Below are positions 1 to 6,159 of a stretch of 7,789 nt of DNA, one piece after another. Made by a program: the position numbers and the translations under genes. The stretch lies in contig JBAXIG010000068.1 of NCBI GenBank assembly GCA_037138535.1, positions 1 through 7,789 on the forward strand, in the 5' to 3' direction. How positions within the stretch are numbered: position 1 is the first letter of the stretch; the number at the start of each line of letters is the position of its first letter. The notes under the pieces were generated by a model. It was given only the letters and a program-made list of their open reading frames with translations. It did no database searches and had not been told where the DNA came from. The stretch comes from GCA-2737595 sp037138535. Lineage in GTDB: Bacteria; Actinomycetota; Actinomycetes; Nanopelagicales; Nanopelagicaceae.

Positions 1-30
1 CACCAAGTTCCAAAATCACAATTGGTCCCG

Positions 31-474
31 CTACAGCAGTGGGATACGGTACTGAACTTTCCCAGAATCCTGCGTGTATGTGTCGTAGAGCTTGCGCGCC
101 ACCTCGTTAGATCTATCAGTGTTCCAATAGAGACGACTCGACCCAGCAGATAAAGCAATCTCCTTCACGGCATCAATCAGCGCCCTACCCAATCCCCCAC
201 CACGAACCTCTTGGTTTACGAAGAGATCCTCTAAATAGCAGTAGTTGATGGGTGCCCACGTTGATGTCTGGAACGAATAGTGCGTGATTCCCTGGACAAC
301 ACCATCCTTCTCGACCACAAGACAATGACTTTCATAGGTGGGATCTAGCAGGCGAGACCACGTTAAATCATCTTGCGATGCTGGGAGTTGTACATTGTAA
401 AAGGTGAGATATCCATGCCAAAGAGGTAACCAATCAGCTTTATCTGATTCGGCAATTGAGCGGACGTGAATCAT
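31..474 (-). CDS. GNAT-family N-acetyltransferase
   Basis: Probable cytoplasmic acetyltransferase that moves an acetyl group from acetyl-CoA to an amine; the substrate cannot be told. The 147-residue protein has the normal length for a single GNAT domain. The acetyl-CoA-binding motif is visible as RGGGLG at residues 91-96 (pattern R/QxxGxG), preceded by the strand YLEDLFV (80-86). The C-terminal SNEVARKLY (122-130) matches the N..A..LY signature of the family. I start at the internal ATG at 474 because MIHVRSIAESD is a typical GNAT first strand. An upstream ATG at 555 would add 27 residues and overlap the preceding gene by 68 bases. The chosen start lies 13 bases after the stop of the secreted DUF1566-like gene, with no clear Shine-Dalgarno sequence, which suggests co-transcription and perhaps translational coupling. 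Family call is firm; substrate unknown. Confidence 0.9.
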   Translation of the reverse strand: MIHVRSIAESDKADWLPLWHGYLTFYNVQLPASQDDLTWSRLLDPTYESHCLVVEKDGVVQGITHYSFQTSTWAPINYCYLEDLFVNQEVRGGGLGRALIDAVKEIALSAGSSRLYWNTDRSNEVARKLYDTYTQDSGKVQYRIPLL

Positions 475-487
475 TGGGAATGCAAGC

Positions 488-2122
488 TCAGACGTATCGT
501 ATAAATCGCACTGAGATCCAAAATGTGCTGAAAGGCGATATGAAGATATTTCCATTCATAACTTCCATCACCCACGCACACGCAGTGCAACTACCATTGT
601 TACCATCAATTTTGGGATTGTACGGAGTCGAAGACCAATATTCGGGTGGTGAAAAAGCACCTTCAGCGCTCTTCAGGCCCGCCCGTAGATACTTTTTATA
701 GTAGTAAGCAGCTTTGGTATTACCAGAACCCGGATAATAGTTATTCTTCTCAAGGGATTTCGTATTGAATGCGTATTGGGTCAAAGCCGTCAATTCATCT
801 TTCGATGGCAAAAACCAATCCGTTTTAGTGCCACCGTCATATGCGTTGGTTATTACCGAAGCCCCTCCGAGGCAATTCTGACGCATGGCTTTCGTGTTAC
901 TCGCACCAGTTCCTATCGCCCTTCCAAATTTACCCTTCAGCGCACTTCCTTGAATATCGCCAAAGATTGTTTTGCCCTTTCCCTCACCTATGGTGCACCA
1001 AGAATCTGGATTTTCAGACGCGGCTGTAGACCACTCTTGATCCGTTGGCGCTACCTCGAGGTATCGGCCCCAAGACTTCTTGCTTCCTGCATCATAAAAA
1101 ATTATTCCACCACCGGGGCCGGTACTTCCTAAAGGACAGATTCCGTTGGGATCACACACAATCTTTGCTTGTTTCGCTTCCCAAGCAATATCTGCTTTTG
1201 CATCAGCGTCTGCCTTAGCCATTGCAGCTTTGTAGGCGACATCGTTGTAAGCCCCCGCAAGGCCAAGACCCATTTCGCTGCCCAAGCTGCCCGGATATCC
1301 TTCGTTACACACCTGTTCACTTCCGATAAAGCCCACTACTCCATACTCAATACTGTTACTAGAGCCAGATATTTTAAAACCCTTTGCGGTGCCGGGGTAA
1401 GTGGCCTTCTTCCACTTCGAACCTGAACCAGTGCGATGGTAAGCAACCCACTTCGTAATTTTCTTTACCTCCGACGGTCCATACGTCAGCATCGACTTTC
1501 CTTTGGATGATTGGGTGTAATTCATCGAGCGATATTCGAATATCCAGGTGTACCCACCTAAGCTTTGTGACGGCATGCAAGTCATATCCGCGCCGGCACT
1601 TAGAGTATTTCCGTTCTTTGACTTTCCATTCGTTGGTTTTGACGGCACCGGTTGCGAGGTTGCGGTGTTTGTGGGGACACCAGCCGCACCGGATGTTGAG
1701 ACACCACCAGTAACCGCCGGCGGACCTAACGCGCAACTGACGGCCGGGTTAATCACTATCGGATAAAACGACGTGCTCACTCCATCAGTTATTCGATACA
1801 GGATAGATCCTTGCGAACGAGGAAGCGGGCTACCACTCAATTGCAGCGTTCCGTCAACGCTCGCTGTCGCGTTTGCAGCCAAAGTGAATTCTGCACGCAG
1901 GCTTGACATGTCAACTGTTGCAGGAAGGGTAACTTCAGCTCGGTATCCGCCACCCTCGTAACATTTCGTCCAAGAAAAGGTTCCCGACGATGTCACAACT
2001 TTGTAATCAAGCAATCCGTAATAAAATGTATCGACCCCGCGCGCAGGAGTGATGAAATTTGCAGTGCTTGCAAGCAGGAAAACCACAAGAGCGCTGCGGA
2101 GGACTTTCCGGGATTTAGCCAT
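488..2122 (-). CDS. Secreted protein with C-terminal DUF1566/Lcl-like domain
   Basis: A 544-residue exported protein. Residues 1-29 look like a Sec signal peptide: basic MAKSRKVLR, hydrophobic core ALVVFLLASTANFI, probable cleavage near PARG. Residues 30-130 form an unrecognised beta-rich region with two cysteines (54, 130). A Thr/Ser/Pro/Gly/Lys linker (about 135-175) and a second unrecognised region (about 176-285) follow. An Ala/Lys/Asp-rich probable helix (296-321) leads into the C-terminal domain. That domain (about 329-544) has hallmarks of DUF1566/Lcl-like lectin-fold domains: GPGGGIIFYDAG (335-346), YLEVAP (354-359), DWFLPSKDEL (435-444), YWSSTPYN (495-502), and a final SVRFIRYV. Related domains occur in bacterial surface and adhesion proteins, so a glycan- or surface-binding role is plausible but inferred. 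The start is supported by a leaderless promoter motif exactly 6 bases upstream. Confidence 0.85.
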   Translation of the reverse strand: MAKSRKVLRSALVVFLLASTANFITPARGVDTFYYGLLDYKVVTSSGTFSWTKCYEGGGYRAEVTLPATVDMSSLRAEFTLAANATASVDGTLQLSGSPLPRSQGSILYRITDGVSTSFYPIVINPAVSCALGPPAVTGGVSTSGAAGVPTNTATSQPVPSKPTNGKSKNGNTLSAGADMTCMPSQSLGGYTWIFEYRSMNYTQSSKGKSMLTYGPSEVKKITKWVAYHRTGSGSKWKKATYPGTAKGFKISGSSNSIEYGVVGFIGSEQVCNEGYPGSLGSEMGLGLAGAYNDVAYKAAMAKADADAKADIAWEAKQAKIVCDPNGICPLGSTGPGGGIIFYDAGSKKSWGRYLEVAPTDQEWSTAASENPDSWCTIGEGKGKTIFGDIQGSALKGKFGRAIGTGASNTKAMRQNCLGGASVITNAYDGGTKTDWFLPSKDELTALTQYAFNTKSLEKNNYYPGSGNTKAAYYYKKYLRAGLKSAEGAFSPPEYWSSTPYNPKIDGNNGSCTACAWVMEVMNGNIFISPFSTFWISVRFIRYV

Positions 2123-2128
2123 CCGAGC

Positions 2129-2134
2129 AGACTA
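2129..2134 (-). promoter_or_regulatory. Putative leaderless -10 box for the DUF1566-like gene
   Basis: On the minus strand TAGTCT fits the actinobacterial TANNNT -10 consensus and ends 6 bases before the ATG at 2122 (spacer GCTCGG). That spacing would put transcription start on the A of the ATG, giving a leaderless mRNA. This agrees with the absence of a Shine-Dalgarno sequence there. No good -35 match is visible 16-18 bases further upstream, which is common for this promoter type. Confidence 0.55.
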
Positions 2135-2151
2135 CTTCACTAGCCCTGTAA

Positions 2152-2168
2152 GTTGGTTCGAATCCTGC
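2152..2168 (+). other. tRNA T-arm-like fragment
   Basis: The stretch contains GGTTCGAATCCTGC, the near-universal TΨC loop with one side of its stem. As a T-arm, gttgg pairs with cctgc around the loop ttcgaat, with one T-T mismatch and one G-T wobble. The next seven bases (gacggtt) have no complementary 5' acceptor strand at the right distance upstream, and no anticodon arm is recognisable. It is therefore not a working tRNA. It may be a remnant of a tRNA-linked integration event or a chance match. Confidence 0.35.
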
Positions 2169-2286
2169 GACGGTTGTGAAGAAATTTAGATCCCTCGAGC
2201 CACTCCCAATACACGCTCGTTAACCGCAAGTGCATCCACGCCAGAAAAAAGGAAGCGACTCTCGGTTCACTAAAGCCTTTCCCTGG

Positions 2287-2292
2287 TAATCT
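2287..2292 (+). promoter_or_regulatory. Putative leaderless -10 box for the 2299 gene
   Basis: TAATCT matches TANNNT and is followed by CCCAAC (6 bases) and the ATG at 2299, so transcription would begin at or next to the start codon. No Shine-Dalgarno sequence is present. A weak -35-like TTCACT lies at 2266-2271 with a short 15-base spacer. The geometry is identical to that of the divergent gene on the other strand. Confidence 0.6.
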
Positions 2293-2298
2293 CCCAAC

Positions 2299-4008
2299 AT
2301 GCGCATTGGCCAAGGTGGGAATGCCCGAATTCTCGCCACTACTATCTCAGTAGTTTTTGCGCTTCTCTTTATTGGTACTCCTCTAGTGTCAGCGGAAGAT
2401 ATCGGTCAGTTTTCCGGAAAAATCACGAATACCCCTCAATTCATCCAGCGAACTGGATGCGATTCGAATGGCGCAAGTGCCGATCTCCAACAATATCTAA
2501 ATGGTGTGTGGGTTGATGTCGCACCTGCAAAGGGTCGAACTGCGACTGCTGGATGCAACGGTAATTCGGGAGAACCATGGATCATCGTCTCTTTGCCAGT
2601 TGGTACTCAAGTCCGATGGCACATCTGGGCTGCTGGGGCTTGGAGCTTGTACTCAGATCCAGGTGAGATGACCACGCCAACCACAGATTCAGCAGGCGCA
2701 CTTGGCGGACCTGCGCCTACCGCGCCAGTTCCAGAAATGCCGATCCTTCAACCTTGTGCGTTCACCCAAACTCTTCCGTGCATCCAGTCGTTCACTTTGC
2801 TCGACGGCAAAGGAAAGGTTCTCACAGCAACACCCCGCAACGCGTGGACGACCTCCTACATCTTCGGTGGTCAGGTTTTTTCTGGAAATCTCTATGACTG
2901 GAACGTTCCGGGTTTAACACAATCGAATGGGAATTCAGATCTCATCATCACAGCAGAATATTTCCCTCTCAAAACCCCCTACTGCTGGTTACCAAACCAG
3001 GCGGTTAGCACGTGTGATTACGGCGCCGACACAATTAGAGTCGCAATTACTCCCTCATGGCGAAAGAGCAATCCAGGACCATTTCATTTTCCGCTTTTAC
3101 CTGATGACAAGATTTGCGGATCGAAGAAGAGTCCCCAGACATGCACTCCCGGGTGGGATCTCAGCGAAAATTACAAATATCAGATTTCACTCAAGATGCC
3201 AGAAGATTTTACGATTGCCATGCTCGTCGGAGAAGGCAAATCTGGCTGGCTCACCAAGAGTACAGATTCAAAGGGTTCAAAAAATGTGATCTTGATCGGT
3301 ACTCCCGCCATGAAGACATATACGCTCAATTCTGACTTAGCGCCTATCGCAGATGACCAAAGCAAAGCCGTAATGGGAAACGTTGGTCTTAGTTTCTATA
3401 TACATTCAAATAAGTCGGAGCAAGCTCAATGGACTAATGGTTGCAATGGCGGTGACACCTTGTCGTTTTGGCGCACAAGCATCATTGGGAACACACCCGA
3501 GTGGTCCAAGGGAGACGAAGCGGTACAGATGCAAATGGGAGGACCACACTTTCTCGCGGATGGGACACTGAACACTGGTCTCTTTCAAATTCAAGTTCCC
3601 ATTTCGATGGCTCAATGCTTGTGGAATGTAGACCTCAGCAAAGCAGTGCGGGCAACAGTGCAAGCTACCTATGGATCGCAAGGTGCCACGGAAGTGGTAA
3701 CCACCTCCGAATATGTGCAAAAGGGTTACTACGTTCTCACTACAGCTGGATTCCACTACTCATCGCCGACCTTGAAGGTTAAGTTGAAACAAGATGCATC
3801 TGGGAAGGTGCTAGCTGAGGCGCCGGTAGATGTGATTTCTGAGCCTGAACCCATACTTACGGCCGCACCAACAGGGGTGGCCACAACGATTAAAGCCATT
3901 GCCAAACCTGTTGCCAAGAACGTGACCATCTCATGCGCCAGAGGTAAGACAATAAAGAAAGTTACCGGGCCTAAGCCGACATGTCCCACGGGATACATCA
4001 AGAAGTAA
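2299..4008 (+). CDS. Secreted multidomain protein of unknown function with Cys-Lys tail
   Basis: A 569-residue exported protein that I cannot assign to a named family. Residues 1-32 form a Sec signal peptide (basic start, core ILATTISVVFALLFIGTPLV, cleavage after VSA). Residues 33-125 are a beta-rich domain with cysteines 54 and 86, followed by an Ala/Pro/Thr linker (127-147). Three blocks resemble the protein encoded at 6160-7782: block A around PCIQSFTLLDG (160-170) to YDWNVPG (199-205); block B around YKYQISLKM (292-300) and SGWLTKSTD (315-323); block C from AQWTNGC (376-382) to SSPTLKVKLKQDA (488-500). A Pro/Ala/Val linker then leads to the tail NVTISCARGKTIKKVTG...CPTGYIKK (541-569). The similarity is by eye but collinear. 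The blocks are probably beta-sandwich-like and may act at the cell surface; no catalytic motif is seen. Start and leaderless promoter agree. Confidence 0.85.
   Translation: MRIGQGGNARILATTISVVFALLFIGTPLVSAEDIGQFSGKITNTPQFIQRTGCDSNGASADLQQYLNGVWVDVAPAKGRTATAGCNGNSGEPWIIVSLPVGTQVRWHIWAAGAWSLYSDPGEMTTPTTDSAGALGGPAPTAPVPEMPILQPCAFTQTLPCIQSFTLLDGKGKVLTATPRNAWTTSYIFGGQVFSGNLYDWNVPGLTQSNGNSDLIITAEYFPLKTPYCWLPNQAVSTCDYGADTIRVAITPSWRKSNPGPFHFPLLPDDKICGSKKSPQTCTPGWDLSENYKYQISLKMPEDFTIAMLVGEGKSGWLTKSTDSKGSKNVILIGTPAMKTYTLNSDLAPIADDQSKAVMGNVGLSFYIHSNKSEQAQWTNGCNGGDTLSFWRTSIIGNTPEWSKGDEAVQMQMGGPHFLADGTLNTGLFQIQVPISMAQCLWNVDLSKAVRATVQATYGSQGATEVVTTSEYVQKGYYVLTTAGFHYSSPTLKVKLKQDASGKVLAEAPVDVISEPEPILTAAPTGVATTIKAIAKPVAKNVTISCARGKTIKKVTGPKPTCPTGYIKK
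3919..4005 (+). other. Conserved basic two-cysteine C-terminal tail
   Basis: The last 29 residues carry two cysteines (546 and 562) and several lysines in the pattern CxxGKxIKKVTGxxPxCPxGYxKK. The same pattern ends the paralogue at 6163-6249. It follows a flexible Pro/Ala-rich linker in both, so it behaves as a separate module. A small disulfide-closed, positively charged cell-envelope-binding or retention element would fit, but this is inferred. Confidence 0.6.
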
Positions 4009-4044
4009 AAGTCTTGCAGGCCAAGTAACTCTAATTGACCCGAC
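4009..4044. other. Convergent 36-base spacer without visible terminator
   Basis: This short gap separates the convergent genes ending at 4008 (+) and 4045 (-). Only a weak 4-bp stem (cttg...caag around 4013-4025) is seen, with no U-tract. Termination here is either factor-dependent or extends into the opposing gene, giving overlapping antisense 3' ends. Confidence 0.5.
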
Positions 4045-5178
4045 TCAGATTCCCAGGGCTGCGCGAAGTGCACTTTCGGTAATGCCTAACTTCTGCGCGG
4101 CTGCTACGAGGTTAGGCGGCGGCGGACCAAGCGCGTCACGCAACGTTTGCTCAGAAATACCGAGCTTCTTCGCAGCTGCCACTAAATCGGGATTACCACC
4201 TTGTGGACCTCCCTGGCTTCCACCTTGCGGTCCACCTTGTTGACCATTGAGGCCGCCCTGTTTCAGAAATCCGCTTGCAATGGTTCCACGAAATTGTCGA
4301 GCTATATATGGGAACCCGGCAGTAATGATGTAACAGTACGTTCCTTTCGGAAATTCGGGAGTTACTTGAATCCTGCCGTTTCCAGCATCAAGATCTCCAC
4401 TCCCCGCTACGTATTCGAAATCCTGGGTGTAATCACCGTTGTACGTGCCACCAGGTCCGCTAGCACGTGTCCCTGTCTTCAACTGATAGGAAGACTTGAG
4501 AGTTTTGTACCCGCTCTTTGCATCCTTCGCCTTCACGTACCCCCGATCGAGGTACATCGGGAAACCGTCAGCGGCCCAGCCAATCAACGGTGAGTGGCCA
4601 CTGCGAGTAACAAGTTGGCTCAATCCGACGGGATTGCCGTGATAGTGGTAGGTACCAGTCGGCTGTACGTGAGCATTGCTTGAATCAAGTCCGAGATTGC
4701 GGAAAGTATTGAATGCTTCGATATTCCAACCACTCTTGGGATCATTGTTGAAGACCTCCGCGGTACCTGGCTCGTAGATGACGCCGTTGATAGCTACACC
4801 CGCGCCAGCTCCCATTGACGCAGCCTGCAAATTACCCATCTTGGGCGAGGTAGAGAGTGAGAAATCCTGTTTCTGAGCAGAAATGGTGTTGGGATTGCCG
4901 GAGTTGGGGAAAGTTCCAGTCTTGTGGTTAGGAATACCGTTCGACACGATGCGTCGAATTCCACTCTTGACTGTGACAGCGACATTGCAACCGGTCGCGA
5001 CGTCAGTGAATGAGTAACTACCCATGACGTTTACCACGAACTTCGAAGCGGCCGCAGACGGTCCGGAACTCAGCACAAGACCAGTGAGACCTCCACTGGT
5101 GACCGTGATTGCGCTTGCCAACGACCCCAACAAAAAGCCGCGACGTCCCACTTCTTTTTCAAAGAATTCCTCGTTCAT
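4045..5178 (-). CDS. Tat-exported YHYH-domain protein with C-terminal helical repeats
   Basis: A 377-residue protein. The N-terminus has a twin-arginine signal: GRRGFLLG (residues 11-18), hydrophobic stretch to about 37, cleavage near PSAAA (41-45). Tat export suggests folding, perhaps with a cofactor or metal, before secretion. The body (about 46-305) matches the YHYH family: GTYHYHGNP (175-183), SPLIGWAADGFPMY (196-209), DLDAGNGR (262-269), GTYCYIIT (279-286). The histidines of the YHYH motif could bind metal, but no function is established to my knowledge. Mature cysteines 64 and 282 are the only two and could pair. Beyond the domain lie a Gly/Gln linker (307-328) and two 20-residue repeats (332-351, 357-376). 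The gene has its own promoter and a Shine-Dalgarno-like sequence, unlike the leaderless secreted genes nearby. Confidence 0.9.
   Translation of the reverse strand: MNEEFFEKEVGRRGFLLGSLASAITVTSGGLTGLVLSSGPSAAASKFVVNVMGSYSFTDVATGCNVAVTVKSGIRRIVSNGIPNHKTGTFPNSGNPNTISAQKQDFSLSTSPKMGNLQAASMGAGAGVAINGVIYEPGTAEVFNNDPKSGWNIEAFNTFRNLGLDSSNAHVQPTGTYHYHGNPVGLSQLVTRSGHSPLIGWAADGFPMYLDRGYVKAKDAKSGYKTLKSSYQLKTGTRASGPGGTYNGDYTQDFEYVAGSGDLDAGNGRIQVTPEFPKGTYCYIITAGFPYIARQFRGTIASGFLKQGGLNGQQGGPQGGSQGGPQGGNPDLVAAAKKLGISEQTLRDALGPPPPNLVAAAQKLGITESALRAALGI
4051..4110 (-). repeat. C-terminal helical repeat, copy 2
   Basis: Encodes LVAAAQKLGITESALRAALG (residues 357-376 of the YHYH protein). It matches copy 1 at 15 of 20 positions. 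The AAAxKLGIxExxLRxALG pattern predicts a short helix-turn-helix hairpin. It is followed only by one Ile before the stop. Confidence 0.8.
4126..4185 (-). repeat. C-terminal helical repeat, copy 1
   Basis: Encodes LVAAAKKLGISEQTLRDALG (residues 332-351). It is separated from copy 2 by a PPPPN spacer. The DNA of the two copies is clearly related but not identical, pointing to an older duplication kept for its protein sequence. Confidence 0.8.
4195..4260 (-). repeat. Gly/Gln-rich low-complexity linker
   Basis: Encodes residues 307-328, with repeated GGPQGG and GGSQGG units between the YHYH domain and the helical repeats. The DNA is a degenerate short tandem repeat of about 12-18 bases, so repeat number may vary between strains. 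Confidence 0.75.
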
Positions 5179-5185
5179 CTCCCAA

Positions 5186-5194
5186 CCCTCTCTT
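5186..5194 (-). promoter_or_regulatory. Shine-Dalgarno-like site of the YHYH gene
   Basis: On the minus strand AAGAGAGGG lies 7 bases before the ATG at 5178 and is a fair match to the AGGAGG core. A second purine run, GGGAG, touches the ATG and is too close to serve. This site supports the ATG at 5178 as the start and marks a leadered mRNA. Confidence 0.55.
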
Positions 5195-5206
5195 CTACTT
5201 GCGAAG

Positions 5207-5234
5207 ACAGTAGTACTCCAAAGTCAGAATGCAA
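5207..5234 (-). promoter_or_regulatory. Putative promoter of the YHYH gene
   Basis: On the minus strand a -35-like TTGCAT (5229-5234) and a -10-like TACTGT (5207-5212, fits TANNNT) are separated by 16 bases. Transcription would start near 5200, leaving a leader of about 22 bases that contains the Shine-Dalgarno-like site. It lies in the 94-base gap after the EamA gene, so the YHYH gene can be transcribed separately from the upstream pair. Confidence 0.5.
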
Positions 5235-5272
5235 GTTGTAGATCCACGATTTATCGGTGATTCACAGAAAAT

Positions 5273-6151
5273 TCATCGAGAGTCTGCGTGCCTATTAAAG
5301 AGCGAGAGGATGAGGGTGCAACCAAGGATTACTAATGCCCCACCGAGAAGTTGAATAAAGGAAATCGATTCACGCAGGTAGAGGGCGCCGATGAGTACCG
5401 CCACGACCGTCACCAAGAATTCAACACTGATTGCCTTCGTTGCCCCCAATCGCGCCACCAGCTTGAAGTAGATGACGTAACAGAGTGAACTGCAGAGCGC
5501 GGCAAGGAGTGCGATGTTAAACCAATCTCCTAAAAGGGGTACCCGGTGAAAGGGTACGAATATGAGTAAGGGAGCAGTCACTACTCCCCCAAAGAAAAAG
5601 GCACCAATCACTTGCTCCCAGGACCCCACCGCAGACATCCGCATTTTCGAATAATTACTCGCGAAGGCAGCGGCGATACACCCGACCGTGCAGACGACAA
5701 TGCCGATAACGAATTGTGCGGTCACTTCCCCTGAAGGGAAACCGACGAGCAAGACGATTCCAATAAAACCAAGAACAAGACCCACAGTTCCGTAGCGACT
5801 CATATGTTCGATGCCCATCAACCGGCCAATGACCGAAGTAAAGAGCGGAATGGCGCCCACGAGAATGGCGGTCATTGCGGTCCCAATGCGAGGCACTGCA
5901 AAGGAAAGTCCAATCAGCTGCATGGCAACCATCGTGACACCAAGAACTAGGAAGGGAAAATATCCGATAGAGAAGTCCAACTTGCGACGCATCGCCTTAG
6001 CAAGGATGAGCAAAAGCGCACTTGCGATAAGCGACCTGATGGAGACAGCGCCGATCCAACCGAAACCATCGACCACACGCAGCACCATTAAGAAGGATGC
6101 GCCCCAGAGGATTGCCAGGATGGCGAACCTTCCGAGCACATCAAGAGCCAT
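5273..6151 (-). CDS. EamA/DMT-superfamily transporter
   Basis: An integral membrane protein of 292 residues, the usual size for a ten-helix transporter made of two EamA halves. Hydrophobic segments run throughout, starting at about residues 8-26 with the family-typical WGASF (16-20). The first half ends with IPLFTSVIGRLMGIEHMS (101-118), the counterpart of the usual PLFT...LGE motif. The second half carries VEFLVTVVAVLIGALYLRES (243-262), where LRE replaces the common LGE. Relatives export amino acids, metabolites or drugs; the substrate cannot be read from sequence. I start at the ATG at 6151 because an ATG at 6190 would add a polar 13-residue extension overlapping the upstream coding end. 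The start is 8 bases after the stop of the secreted-protein gene, so the two are probably co-transcribed. A weak AGAAGG lies somewhat too far upstream. Confidence 0.9.
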   Translation of the reverse strand: MALDVLGRFAILAILWGASFLMVLRVVDGFGWIGAVSIRSLIASALLLILAKAMRRKLDFSIGYFPFLVLGVTMVAMQLIGLSFAVPRIGTAMTAILVGAIPLFTSVIGRLMGIEHMSRYGTVGLVLGFIGIVLLVGFPSGEVTAQFVIGIVVCTVGCIAAAFASNYSKMRMSAVGSWEQVIGAFFFGGVVTAPLLIFVPFHRVPLLGDWFNIALLAALCSSLCYVIYFKLVARLGATKAISVEFLVTVVAVLIGALYLRESISFIQLLGGALVILGCTLILSLFNRHADSR

Positions 6152-6159
6152 ACGATCTA

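Larger units (their letters stand above)
2123..2298. other. Divergent intergenic region
   Basis: A 176-base spacer between two head-to-head genes for exported proteins. It holds a putative -10 box at each end and a tRNA T-arm-like fragment near 2152-2168. I find no complete tRNA, strong hairpin or credible small ORF. The stretch of about 2177-2260 has no feature I can name. It could hold sites for a regulator acting on both genes, but no palindromic operator stands out. Confidence 0.6.

Noticed and set aside
475..555. Longer acetyltransferase starting at the ATG at 555
   Set aside because: It would overlap the upstream coding region by 68 bases and add 27 residues before a typical GNAT first strand.
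1374..1736. Alternative-frame open reading inside the DUF1566-like gene, as a sign of frameshift
   Set aside because: The main frame is continuous from signal peptide to C-terminal domain with all domain motifs, so no frameshift is needed.
2090..2180. A complete tRNA gene ending in the T-arm-like sequence
   Set aside because: No matching 5' acceptor strand, D-arm or anticodon stem-loop can be laid out upstream, and the T stem has a mismatch.
4009..4044. Bidirectional terminator between convergent genes
   Set aside because: Only a weak 4-bp stem can form and no T-tract is present on either side.
3756..4073. Minus-strand open frame opposite the end of the 2299 gene
   Set aside because: It overlaps the coding ends of two convergent genes and has no recognisable domain or start signal.
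4195..4260. CRISPR-like or satellite array in the Gly/Gln region
   Set aside because: The repeat is short, degenerate and in frame, explained by a GGPQGG linker in the protein.
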